Shown: positions 25,425 to 37,400 of the stretch, in pieces
Layout: the number at the start of each line of letters is the position of its first letter
How positions within the stretch are numbered: position 1 is the stretch's first letter
Assembly: GCF_041146795.1 (NCBI RefSeq)
Contig: NC_135175.1
Location: 25,623,075-25,687,074, forward strand
DNA: 64,000 nt
Direction of reading: 5' to 3'
From: Maylandia zebra
Taxonomy: Eukaryota; Chordata; Actinopteri; Cichliformes; Cichlidae
Translations under genes and position numbers: made by a program
The notes under the pieces: model-generated
What the model saw: the letters and a program-made list of their open reading frames with translations, nothing else
Told to the model about the DNA's origin: nothing
Database searches by the model: none

Positions 25425-25426
<2 letters not shown>

Positions 25427-25502
<76 letters not shown>
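25427..25502. repeat. (AC)38 microsatellite
   Basis: An uninterrupted AC run of 76 nt. The Thr-His and Val-Cys open frames across it on the two strands are artefacts of the repeat. Confidence 0.98.
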
Positions 25503-25505
<3 letters not shown>

Positions 25506-25825
25506 TTACACAACAACGAAAACACAAAGCACGCCCATGGCTACAGCAGCAGTGAGAGCTATGTCATAAGATGTCATGAGATGCATGAAGCCTTAAAGTG
25601 TGTCATTCAGGCGGCAGTCTGCAGTCGTGTTGGGTAAACTACCTCGTTTAGTCACCTTTAAATATGCATAACCGTGGTTACAATCTACAACAGCTACATG
25701 GAACACTGAAACACTGCATGATTGCGTTGTCATTCTATGCAGCATTTTTCGGGGGGAGTGAAAAGACTCTCAAAGCAAGTTTTTTGTTTTTATTATCCAT
25801 GTATGTGATTTGTGGTTCATATAGT

Positions 25826-26095
25826 GGTGCAGTGGTTAGCAGTTTTGCATCAAGGCAGAAAGGTCCCAAGTTTGAATCAAACAACATTTATGACACAGAC
25901 TTTACGTGTTCTTCATGCATCTACATAGGTTCTCTCTGTTTACTCCCACTTCCTCCCGCAGTCCAAAAACACGAGTAGGTTAACTAGCAAAGCTAAGTTG
26001 ACTGCACTTGTTAAATGGTTGTCTGCGTCTTTGTGTTGACCTTACCTGTACCCTGTCTCTCACTCTATGACAGCTATTGGAGATTGATGGATTGC
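25826..26095 (+). repeat. tRNA-like SINE or related dispersed repeat, decayed
   Basis: It starts with GTGCAGTGGTTAGCAG, has a B-box-like AAGTTTGAATCAAA, and continues with CTTCCTCCCGCAGTCCAAAA and CTATGACAGCTATTGGAGAT. This order matches a very abundant teleost repeat, here with deletions and substitutions. The subfamily is not assigned. Confidence 0.65.
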
Positions 26096-27479
26096 GATGT
26101 ATGACTTCGCCATTTTGACCCTGATACTGATACTGAAAGGGCACTAAACTTTGATTACGCACTTATTATGTCCACTGGTTTGTTTTTCATAGAAAGTTCC
26201 CAATAAAGCCACTGCATCAAAGATTCGAAAGGTGATCTCATCTTCAATTTGGAGCCTGATGTGGCGCCGTCATCAACCGATGCCAACGAAACTTTCCGTT
26301 TGACGGTATGTAATGGTCTCTCTGCTATGGTGCTTTTCATTCCCACAGATCAAAGCCATGCAATTAGCCGCACTTTGGCAGTTGGTAGATGGCAAGTAGT
26401 GAGTGAAACCTCTCAGGCTGCTACACTTTCAACAGTCTGTTCCCAGAAGGTAAATACTGATCATGACATATTCATTTCCTCGTGCCTCACGCCGATCAAA
26501 ACCGAGAAACGCAACCAGTGAGCAATTGGTAGAAATTTGAAGAGGTAATGGCTCGCACGCTCATCCTCTTGATTCAAGTGCTAAGGAATCCAGGCCAGGA
26601 AGTGAAACTTTGAGAATACAACACACTCAGTCATACGGAGGGCCTTCTGAGAGGTCAAAATAGTCCCCCAAGAGAACCCTATAAGGAAGCAAAAACAGAT
26701 GAACTATTTCAATAATTTGATCTATAATCATTTTCAAAGTGTGTCAGGCTCTTGTTGATGAGTGTGTCACAGTGTGATCATCATCTTCCATCCCGGGTCA
26801 CGAGATGACTTTATGTTTTCAGTTTTGTTTGGATGTCAGGTGGTATGTCAGGGACTTTCTTCTTCATTTGTTTTGCACCACTGTGGTCAGCATCCAGCAT
26901 GATCATGTTTTTTATTAAACTCCCTTTAGCCTAGTCTAGGCATTACCAAACGAACTTTTTACTTCCCAGATTTGATTTCCTCATACTTCAAAGGGAAATC
27001 ACGGTTTCTCTCATGCAGACAATGAGTTGTTTACTAAGTAAGAGCACATGCTAATAAGAAACAAGAAGGCTTACACATACTGTTATTTTGACACAAGCCC
27101 ACATCGTCTGAATTTCAGACCACTGAAACTGCAAAGAAACAGCAGCGCCCACGATCTTTTAGCTTTAGGCTTTAATCGCACTTTGGTTTTCAGTTTCACG
27201 CATCACTCATCTCCTGCTCTAAGTGCTCCACACCTGTGTGTACAAAATGGGCCACGACTCGATCAAACCCAATCAGCTGTGGAGAGAATGTGCTTTGGTT
27301 CCAGCCTGATGGTCAGGGTTCAGATGGTGCAGCCTAAAAATCACAACTTCTCCTTTAAACTGGTGCAACGTTGTCAGTGTTTGAAACCATGCATGTCTGA
27401 TGCTAGTTTTTGAAGTACTGCTAGCTGTAATAAAGACATGCGCGTGCATCAACAAAGGCCTAGAGGGGAAATGAACTGA

Positions 27480-27545
27480 TATCGTCACGTGATTCTGTGG
27501 TTGCAGAGAAACCATATAAGTTAGTGAAGATGAGTCGTGCTTGGT
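27480..27545 (+). promoter_or_regulatory. ccr9 core promoter, inferred
   Basis: TCACGTGA (palindromic E-box) at 27485-27492 and ATATAAG (TATA-like) at 27514-27520 precede a short leader that ends at a strong donor (GTAAGT at 27599). The predicted start of transcription is near 27545. Confidence 0.45.
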
Positions 27546-27598
27546 AAAAGTGACAACCCTGTGACTGTGAAGTTGCTTACTACGGCCTTACTGAGCGG
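27545..27598 (+). other. ccr9: ccr9 5' UTR exon, inferred
   Basis: A short leader ending GAGCGG|GTAAGT. The partner acceptor would be CCTTTGTAG just before CAATCATGG at 27795-27802. The 5' border is approximate. Confidence 0.5.
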
Positions 27599-27799
27599 GT
27601 AAGTAATTTGTTGGTCTGCTGAAAAGATGTTTCCATTTAACATTTAGTTCAGCTCCAGGTTATATTTAGTTTGTTCTATTTAATGTTTATTTTATTTATT
27701 TATTTTTTACTTTTTATTTTATTTTTGCAATCTATTTTTTTAATCTTGTTTTTAATCTTGTTTTTAATTTGAACATTTTCTGGTTCCTTTGTAGCAATC

Positions 27800-29703
27800 A
27801 TGGAGGATTTCAGTGATTTCAATGAAACAACATATTCTCCAGTGAGTATTACTTTGAAAAAACTCATAAACACTAATGTCTGTATTCTATATATAGTAGA
27901 CTTGCCATTCTTAGTATTGCCTGCTTACACATGGAGTGCTTAAGTGACATTTTGTATTGTTTTGCTGTATTTAAAGTATTCAAAAATACCGTAAAACTTA
28001 ATTTAAGATGCTGTTTAAAAATCTGTATGTACACAAAACCTGAGTTTGTTTATTTGCCATTATATATCTTTATTGAAAGTGTAAAAGAATCCATTTAGTG
28101 ACCCAAGTGTAGTCGATTTATCTAAAGCAGACATCTCTAGAATACTAAATTACCACAGAGAGCCACGGCTGTAGTTCGCATCAAATTTTCCATTGTATCT
28201 CAACATCAAGACGCCGCTTTTTATCTTTGCCCTATATCTAAATGCCATGCTTCTGGGGGTCCTGAGTTCTGCAGGGGGCCCCTTTCTGGAGCCCCTCGGG
28301 ATCGTTCGCACTCCCCCCCCTTCGCCTCAGGGTTGGATAGCAGCAGGAAACTGTGCAGTAGTGTGGTTTCTCCAGTACAGACACGGCACCTGCACCTGAC
28401 GGCAGTTTTTTTTGCATACTCTGGTTAGCTTGCACGTCACAGACAGTGTTTGATGTAATTTCACTGTATTCCCATTGTAAACATGTTATCTTATGTAACC
28501 ACCAACGAGTAACCAAGAGAGAGTGAGTTGGGTTTCAACGAGAGAGAGAGAGAGATAAAAAAAAAAATGCATGACAGGAAACTCAAAGCAAGACAAAAAG
28601 ACAGTGCATCTGTTGCAAACAGTTGTCTTTAATACCTCACGAGAAAACCTGCTTTCTGATTTCAGACCGAGGACTATTCTCTGCCAACTGACGAATCAGG
28701 CATGTGTGACAGAACCTGGGTCAGAGAGTTTCGTGGGCAGTACGAGCCGCCGCTCTTCTGGATCATCTTCATCCTGGGTGCTGTGGGTAACCTGCTGGTG
28801 GTTTGGATCTACACCACTGTGCGCAACCGCCTGAAAACAATGACCGATGTGTATCTGCTAAATCTGGCAGTGGCTGATCTCCTTTTCCTGTGCATGCTTC
28901 CATTCTGGGCAGTCGATGCCATTAAAGGCTGGGATTTTGGCATCACTCTCTGCAAAATAGTGTCCGCTGTCTATAAGATCAACTTCTTCAGCAGCATGTT
29001 TCTTCTCACCTGCATTAGTGTGGACCGATACATTGCTATTGTTCAAGTTATTAAGGCCCAAAACCTAAAGAAAAAGAGGCTGTTCTACAGCAAACTTGCT
29101 TGCCTTGGTGTCTGGTTTGTCTCTGCTCTCCTCACACTCCCTGAGTTTATCTTCGCCGAGGTGAAGATATCTCAAGAAATGCAATTTTGTACTATGGTCT
29201 ACTGGAACAATGTAAACAATCATACAAAGATCCTCGTGCTGTCCCTGCAGATTTGCATGGGCTTCTGCATTCCTCTACTAGTCATGTTCTTTTGTTATTC
29301 TGTCATCATTCGCACACTTATGCAGGCCAAGAGCTTTGAAAAGCACAAGGCCCTCCGTGTCATCCTTGCTGTGGTGTTTGTTTTTGTCCTCTCTCAACTG
29401 CCTTACAATAGCCTGCTGATTGTGGAAGCCAGACAGGCAACTAATATGACTTACACAGATTGTGACACTGTAATTAATTTTGATATAGCTGGACAGGTTG
29501 CCAAAAGTTTGGCATATACACACGCTTGCCTCAACCCCTTCCTCTACGTCTTCATTGGAGTTCGGTTCAGACAAGACCTGCAAAGGATGGTGAGGACTTG
29601 CATTGGAGGTATGAGCAAAGGAGGGCTCAGTAAAACGCAGGCAGTTCCCAAACGCCCCTCTCTCATGTCAGACACTGATACTACTCCTGCCCTTTCCATA
29701 TAA
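27800..29703 (+). CDS. ccr9: C-C chemokine receptor 9-like GPCR, complete
   Basis: CCR9 binds CCL25 on thymocytes and gut-homing lymphocytes and signals through Gi at the plasma membrane. Exon A (27800-27841) codes MEDFSDFNETTYSP and ends at GTGAGT. Exon B (28666-29703), after TTTCAG, codes the rest in phase 0, giving 359 aa. The long exon alone could start at an internal Met, but the spliced form gives the acidic, Tyr-containing N terminus with sequon N8-E-T that this family uses. Seven helices are visible with GN in TM1, LNLAVADLLFL in TM2, DRYIAIV (134-136 DRY) after TM3, VLSQLPYN in TM6 and NPFLYVF in TM7. The four extracellular cysteines (CDRTW, ITLCK, QFCTMVY, TDCDT) are present. KKKRLFYSK, CTMVY and KHKALRVIL resemble CCR9 rather than ACKR4 or CCR7. 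The adjacency to lztfl1 matches human. It looks functional. Which teleost CCR9 paralogue it is cannot be told. Confidence 0.92.
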
Positions 29704-30020
29704 CTGCCCATTTTCCCTAACCGTACCTGAGATCTGAGCCCAATTCATGTTTTCCCCTATGTTCTTCATGCATTACTCCACATTAGAGGAGCAACAATGG
29801 CATTTGCAACTTCAAAAGTAACAACAATTAAAAAAAAAAAAAGCCTTTACATTAATTTCAACCACATACTGACAGTAACAGGCACATTTTTATCTGAAAT
29901 TACTGTAAAAACTGTACATTACTGTAAATACTGTTTGTATTTTTTTTAAACATTTGTTCCATCATGTATTTGCTGTGTGCTGCTTTAAATGACTACGAAA
30001 CATTAAAAAAACGATTCATA
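29704..30020 (+). other. ccr9: ccr9 3' UTR, inferred
   Basis: AT-rich sequence after the stop codon with a variant poly(A) signal ATTAAA at 30002-30007. The true end is not certain. Confidence 0.5.
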
Positions 30021-31423
30021 CTCCAGTTTATGCTGCTTATGTTCAATACTTCACCGCACAACAACAAACAGGATGAGTCTTCAACGGTCGGTTCAAGTAC
30101 CCCTTTCTGCAGGGGCTAAGTGATGAGATCAGCAGTTTATACCTGGGGAAGTATTTAAATGCTTTCACTAGTATAACGTATTTAGTGTGGTGGGAAACAT
30201 ACTCGAATGTGGCAAGTTCACTGTTTTCGATCTGAGTACACATCCTCATATTAAAAGTCTATGCCATCCTGTCTGCTGACACTGTTTTATGATTGAACCT
30301 TGTTTGGGTATGACTTGGCAGTTTCACAGCGAAAGCTAACGTTAGCCATTCATACTGCCATGAAAGACATTTCCCACAGCGGTCTCACAACGGCTGTAGC
30401 TCAGACAGGTGACAGACATCCGTGCAGGCAGGTGTCACAGCTTGAAAAACTTTCCAATTCTACTGCAGCTCCACTCTCATGCAAAAGGTAACGTTTCAGC
30501 AGGGTGCACTAAATACACATATGCGCAGTTTTTAATGGCACGTGCAAGTCAATCCCTGCATAGTAGTGCTTGTTTCTAACTTATCTGGCCTGAAAACATC
30601 AAGTCATTCAAGTATCAGTAAGCTGGCATTTAAATTTGCTGCTGATGAGCTACGAGAGGTTTGTTTACTCTTCCCGGCGCCCACAATCAGAAGCAGCAGA
30701 TGTCAGATAACCTGATCTTAAATTTTTAACCAATACAATACAAATTCCTGTGCTGGAAGACAAAAACAAGAGACAGGTGGTAGAAGCAAAGCACACCACA
30801 AAGTACCTGTTAGCTGCAGGAAACAAAATATGAGGTGCTTTTGTGGTCACCAAGGTGACCACAGAGACTGCTGCATAGTTACATACCTGCTGGATTCAGG
30901 TGAGACCACAGACACGTTCTTTCAAGTGCCTCTTTTGTGCTGTTTCTTCATCTCACGACAGGAAACCATCAGTCAAGTCAACAACAAGATGTTCCCGCTT
31001 AAATGCAGAGCTGAGGCCTCCCTACAGATGTCCTCAATGTCCCGGTCATATGAATTCAAGGGAAAAGAATGTTACGCAATAACCGAAGGGGCGCGCAGCA
31101 CTGTGGTAAGATGAAGTGCTTCGTTATAGGTTTTTCAGTTTCTCAAGTCGGGGTCAGTCCCACGGTTTGTCTTAGAAGCAGAAGTGAAGATCTGTTTTTT
31201 GCATCAGTGTTTTTATTTCATAACTGATCCAGTGAAAGATTACACTGGGCTTTGGGTTACAAGGAAAAATAGTTGTTATAGCTTATTAAGGTAACATCTA
31301 ATGCATACACACGCACAATGAAATGGCATTAGATGGGCTTAAATGCCCTGTTTTAGTTTCCTGTTACTGATTTAAACAAAACTGCAGAGCTAACATAGGA
31401 TGTGCTGACTGTACATGTTAGTC

Positions 31424-32387
31424 TACCCTCACTATCCACTTTATTACGCACACCCTGCAACGTAAGGTTATTCCGACACAGATTCAACAAGGTGCCGCAC
31501 ATCCATGTTGTGAATCTCCCGAACCACCACATCTTAAAGATGCTCTATTGGATCGACCTGTGATGGCTGTGGAGGCCAGTTATCACGCTGACATGTTGCA
31601 GAAACCAGTTTGAGATGATTTGAACTTTGTGTCATGCTGCTTTATCCAAGAGGAAACAGCCAACAGAAGATGGGGACACTATGGGGTCAAAATGTGCAAA
31701 GAAAATATTTCCCCCGACACCATTACACCACCACCTGAACCACTCATACAAGGCATGCTTGCATGTTGTTTATAGGAAATTCTGACCCATCACCATCTAA
31801 ATATTGTAGCAGAATTCAAGGCTCAGCAGACCAGGCAACATTTTTCCAATCTTCCATTGTCCAGTTTTGATGAGTGTTGCTGTAGCCTTGGTTTCCTGTT
31901 TTTAGCTGACAGGAGTAGCACCTTCTGCAGCTGTAGCCGATCTACTTCAGTGTTTTATATGTTGTGCGTTCAGAGATGCTCTTCTGCGTACCTTGGTTGT
32001 AACAGGCGATTATTTGAGTTACTGCTACCTTCCTATCAGCTCAATGTCATCTAATCACTCTCTCCTGATATTTTCAAACAGAGAATTGTCGCTGGATATT
32101 TCCTCTTTTTCGGACCATTCTCTCTAAACCCTAGAGATGGTTTTGTGGGAAAATCCCAGCAGATTAACAGTTTCTGAAATAAACCAGTTTGTCACCAACA
32201 ACCACAGCACACTGACAGCAATTTAAATCACCTTTCTTCCCCCATTCTCAAGCTTAGTTTCAGCAGCTCGTCTCGACCACGTTTACATGTGTACGTACTC
32301 TAAGTTGCTGCCATGTGATGGATGATTAGACATTTGTGTCAACAAGCAGCTGAACAGCTGTACCTAACAAAGGGGCTGGTGAGTGCC
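31424..32387 (-). mobile_element. Tc1/mariner relic, copy 2, with terminal repeats
   Basis: The left end TACCCTCACTATCCACTTTA and the right end (inverted) CACTCACCAGCCCCTTTGTTA are degenerate inverted terminal repeats of one Tc1 family. The body shares many phrases with 20524-21433 (GATGCTCTATTGGAT, ACACCATTACACCACCACC, AACAGTTTCTGAAATA). Transposase is on the minus strand and decayed. At 0.96 kb it is shorter than an intact element. Confidence 0.85.
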
Positions 32388-35300
32388 TGTCAGGGATTTG
32401 CATGTTTTTAGGCTTCATGTCTTTTTTCCTTCATAGCGTTCATACATTCTTACCAGTTGATGTTGCAAAACCCTGATCTTCCAAAGGTTTACTGATATAT
32501 CTGAGAGGGTCAGCCAGTTAGTGTGAGAAGAGAAAAGAATTAATCTTAAACCTACTGAACTACTGAATAACACTAATTTATATTCCCATTTGTGCATATA
32601 TTTGTCTTACAAACACACTGAACATTACAACACCCTCAACTCTTTGTATGGACAGGCCTTTTGTTGGGAATTACTGCCATAAAAGTACCAAACTGCTAGT
32701 GTATACAGCAAAAGCTTTGCTATATTGTTTTATTTCAGGCTGCTACTAATATCAGCCACAAGGTGGTGTGATGTGCACAGCAGAAAGCTCCTAGTTTAGG
32801 TTTCAATAGGGTCAACAGCAAACAGACAAGTTGGAAAAGAAATCAACCCCATCTAGTGGCGATTTTGGTTGGGAGACCAAGTCTGGGAAAGCGGGGTTAA
32901 ATATGAAGTCAGTGAGTTTTTCTTTGTTTTTGAACATCAGCCCATTCCCACTGAGCTACAAACAGACTGAACTCACTGCCATACATAACTCTAAAAGCAG
33001 GACTGGATCGTGCAGTGAAGAATGCAAAAAGACTCACAAGTAGAGCAGCACCTGTGGTTGGGAACATCCCATCCATCTTTCTGCACAGGGGGAATTGCGT
33101 GCGTGTGTGCATAAAGGAGAGGTGAGTGAGAAAGAAAAAAGAGGGATGGAGGGAGGATACTGTGGAGTCTGTGAGTAATAGGAGAGACAGTGGAAACATA
33201 TGTGACCCACTGACATTGAGCAGACTGCGGTCTGTTTCTTATGGACATCCGAAAGCTGCAGGGACAATGGCTTACATATCAGCAGTGACCCACCGGCTCT
33301 GAGCTCCATTTACTGCTAGAGAAAGTCACAAATAAGCTTATGCTGGAAGTTAGGTTCATTGTTAAATTCAAAGCTTGTTGCTGTAAACTGGTTCATGAGG
33401 AAAGCAAGAAGCAGCTTCACACACACACAGAAGAAATGTAATAGAACTTGGACCTCCGCAATTCCAGCCCAAACAAGGAGCCGCTTATCATCCGCCATCT
33501 CTCCCACAGCTAATATTTCACTTCAGCTCCCGGGCCCACAGAATGAGAGACGTTTCCATTTCATGTCAGTCATTTCCAGGCCTGTGTGTTACCTGTGTGG
33601 TGATAAGTGTTTGACTGACTGGGAGTGTCGTTAGTCACTGTCCGGCTCCGAGTGACAGCCACAGATTGACGCTGATGATGAGGAGGAGAGGGCCCGGTGT
33701 GTTCAGGGACGACAGAGAAAACCGGGGTTGATGCAGGGGTGGGAGTGGGTGGAGGGGAGAAAAGACATTTGCACACTTATAATGATGAACACAAAGCCAT
33801 GTGTAGACACTCAGTGCACGACAAGGTGCATTTATTTGCAAAATCACGCTTTGCATAATTCTTGGCTCTCATAAATAAAATCTGCCATTCTTTTTAATGG
33901 TGAACAATTACTACCAGTTACACTTCTTTATTATAATAAATTAAATGTATCAATTTAATAACTGATCTACCTGTTTGATAACATAATCTGACATAAAATG
34001 CAGGAATAGGAAAGACAAAGCTCTCTTTTTTTACCAGTAAAATTTTGGTTTAAGAAAGAAAACATGGATCATTTTCAGTTTTTAGAGCTAAACATCCAAT
34101 TTTTCTAATTAAGTGCATTTTAAATATTTTCCACCCTAAATTTACAGAATCCTGTGGAGGAACAATCCAACTAATTCTGCATTAACTCTAAGTATCGACT
34201 CCTTTATTACTCTTGCTTGCTGCAAAGTTTGTTACAGGATACAATGCAACTGGAACCTTATTATAGTGATTTCTAATCAACATTTTATGTCCACATTGGG
34301 GCGGGAAACAAATCTGGCCCTGCAGCAAAAAATATTTAGCACCCTGTTATTGCAGAAATTAGCTTTTTCGTCATAATGCTTCACCTATGTAAATTTTTAT
34401 GAGTCTATGTTGAGGGCTCATGCACATGCCAGTTGTTGTTACCACATACGTTCTGATATTATCCTCTGTGTGGAGAGGAAAACCTATCCACTGTTCCTCA
34501 AGTAATAATAGAAGTATCTCACAAATGAAATTGTAGTGTAAATGCATGCAACACAGACAGGTTTTCTTTTCCTTCTTCTTTTATTTTATATGTTATATAT
34601 ATACAGTGGTAACACCTACATCCTTATCTTCACGTGCAATTTGACTTTTCACGAATAAAATAAATGCATTTCGGTCATCGTTTTAGTTACCAGCTCCTGT
34701 GCTGCTGGTCATGAGGAAAACTGGCCTCCACCGTGCAGAAGGTGTAAGAGATGCAGTGAGGATGTGGTAAGCGTCTACACCTGGGCTCAAGTCTGCGTCG
34801 AAACATCTGCCACAGCAAAGGTAGTATGGAGAGAGATGAGTTGTGTTTAGGTACATTTCGCAGCTCTGATCTCACCACTACTGAAGAGCAAGTGCGACAG
34901 CACAGAAGATCTGACGTCCTCCAAGAAACGCTGAACACAGATCTGCCGTGTCCCCTGAAAAAACTGTTTTCTGTTTAGATAAATAACAACTAGCCCGAGC
35001 ATTCATGCCTGAAATGGTTGCATTTTCTGTGTTTGCTGAGGTGAGTTTGTTGAAATCAGTTTTTTTAAATAAATTATTGTTCACTACTGCTTATAAAGGC
35101 ACTTAAACCATGCTACATACAGTACGGCTCATGATTCAGTATCTTGTAGAACCTTTAGCAGAAGGTTGTCTGTATGACTTTATCAGTCTCTCACATTATT
35201 ATGGAGGATTTTTGGCCCACAAGTCTTCACACCTTTGCTTTTATTTGAGGTTTGGAGGCTTTAATTTAGGCACATGCAATGTTTTGTAGTTGATCTGAGG

Positions 35301-36484
35301 TTGTATTTCATTCATTTTAAGACCTTTTAAGGATCAGAATTTTTTTTTATTATGTCCTATATTCTTAAAATCTTATAATTGAAAAATAATGTTGTTTCCA
35401 GCATTTGCCACTCATAGCATTGTTGCTGTCACACAGTTTAAAGCTGACAGACAACAGCAGTAAATACTAACATTCATCCTTCTATTTTCTTGCACTTATC
35501 CTTATATTATATCCTTATATCCATTAATTATTGAAAAAATACATATTATAACAATCAGTTATTAAAGAAAACCTCCTTACTAGCAGGTTGTGTTGTAATG
35601 CGCTGTAATGTAGCACACTTCTTTTTTTAAAGCATTGTTGGGTACTTTGAGTGCACTTTATAGGTAATAATGTATATTAAACATTTGGATAATACTATCG
35701 AATGGCAAACTCACTATACAGTGAGTACAGCTCTTACATGTCTGTTTTGTTTACCTTTTTAGGCTCCAGTTTAGTTGAAAGTGGGTTTTCTGGAGGCAGC
35801 AGGTGCAAATTGAAAGCAGAAAATTGACATATTTAATGCTTTTTGTGTTGAACTTAGTAACCAGGTGCTCATTTAAACTTCAAGCGCTTGTGCAACAACA
35901 ACAGCTTTTATTTAGAATCTAGCTATCTAGCTATTGTGCGTGCTGTTTGATGCCTCTGTGGTGAACAGCACAGTTTCGGAGCATTTTCACTGAAAAGAGC
36001 TGCCTGCTGTGAGGGTGCTGAGTGTGAACCCAACGCATTTTTTTTACGCATTGATTCTGTTTCACATCGTTTCTAACAGCTGCCACTTTAATATTCACTT
36101 TTGCACTCTTTTTGCAGACAGGGGGAATATGTATATTAAAAATGAACACAGACTGTAATGGGTTAGCCCTGAAGAACAAAATAGGTTGTAGTTTGGTTAG
36201 AATTTAGTACAGCAAGTGCACTTGTGAGCTTCTCTGCTTTATCGTTAGAATCTGCTGACTTTAGCCGCTACTTTGACTGCTCTCTTATTTACAAGGGAGT
36301 CATGACTCAGGGTAGCTCTGTATGTTTGCTTTGGCAGGCTTTTTACACCATATACCCTTCCTGACACAAACCCAAAGATTTGTGTCTCATTTGAGTCTTA
36401 AACAAAAAGAAAAGTCAAAATATAAAATTGTACAGTTAACTGTTTTGTACTTTTTACTTTGTGCACATGTATGCTTGATTACTG

Positions 36485-37400
36485 CAGCGCTGTGCAAACG
36501 TCTATCTTGAGCCACCCTCATTTCTTTATATTTAATTTCCACCGAGCCAGGATTTCTTGTCATTTTTAAGGAGGTTTTGAGGAGTAGTTCTCCAGGCTTT
36601 CTGAGTCCTTCAACATTTTTCTTTGGGCAATCTCATTTTAAGTCCAGTCCTTGCTAAACCACTTAACACTGAGTTGTGAGTCTTTTGAGCACAACAAAAG
36701 CATTACACTCAACAAATGGACCAATAGATGAGTAAAAGAAACAAAAAAATGCATCTTTTGACATTTTGTTACTGACATCGCCTTAGCTCAATCCATGAAG
36801 AATGCCCATAAGGGGATTCCCAGACTTGGCATATCTCTGCATGGTGTGCAGTTTGTCCTTAAAATGTTTGAGGAAACCGGACAAATGGAAGACAAAAGAA
36901 AAATGTCTGTCCTTAAAAAAACTATCTGCAGCAGACGACAAGCATCTGAAAGTCTTGTCCTTAAGTAACAGGGGGAAAAAATCCGGCAAAGACCTGACAC
37001 AGGACCTGAGAGATGCATCTGGCTCTTCAGTTGATCCATCTGCTGTTCACTGAAGCCTCATAACAAATTGTCTCAGTGAGAGGGTGGCTGTCAGGAAGCC
37101 ATTCTTAAGGAAGAGGATCAGGGAGAAAAGGCTGAAGTGTGTAAAACTACACAAGAACCGCACTGAAAATCAGTGGCAACAAGTCTTATGGAAAAAATTT
37201 GGATTCCACCTGTCATCAGTGTTTGTGGAGCCATCTGTAAAACATGGTGGGGGCTCTGTTATGGTTCGGATTTCAGCCAGCAGTGTTGTAGATCATCAGT
37301 AGATAAAAACTGATGGATGTATAAATACAGAAATGCACCATCAGGTTTTGATCCACCATGCAATAACATCTGGAAAACATCTGATTGAAAACATCTGATC
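36485..37400 (+). mobile_element. Tc1/mariner relic, second family
   Basis: It starts with GCTGTGCAAACGTCTATCTT then GAGCCACCCTCATTTCTTTA, a left end I recognise in fish Tc1 elements. Plus-strand transposase scraps include KHGGGSVMV, and decayed text after HGVQFVLKMFEET. The right end is not found. Non-functional. Confidence 0.7.

Larger units (their letters stand above)
21434..27480. other. intergenic between lztfl1 and ccr9
   Basis: About 6 kb without a recognisable gene. It contains an A-run at about 21931-21951, two dispersed repeat fragments and the long (AC)n tract, listed separately. A 21-nt-spaced ATG-to-GTAAGG stretch at 24762 looks exon-like but has no family match. Confidence 0.6.

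Noticed and set aside
25330..25569. Open frames of Thr-His or Val-Cys repeats on both strands
   Set aside because: Translation of the (AC)38 microsatellite.
28858..29061. ccr9 as an ACKR4 orthologue, given dnajc13 nearby
   Set aside because: ACKR4 is next to DNAJC13 in human, but this receptor has an intact DRYIAIV, and its KKKRLFYSK and CTMVY segments resemble CCR9; lztfl1 adjacency supports CCR9.
29278..29583. 101-codon minus frame across ccr9
   Set aside because: Antisense shadow of the receptor coding sequence.
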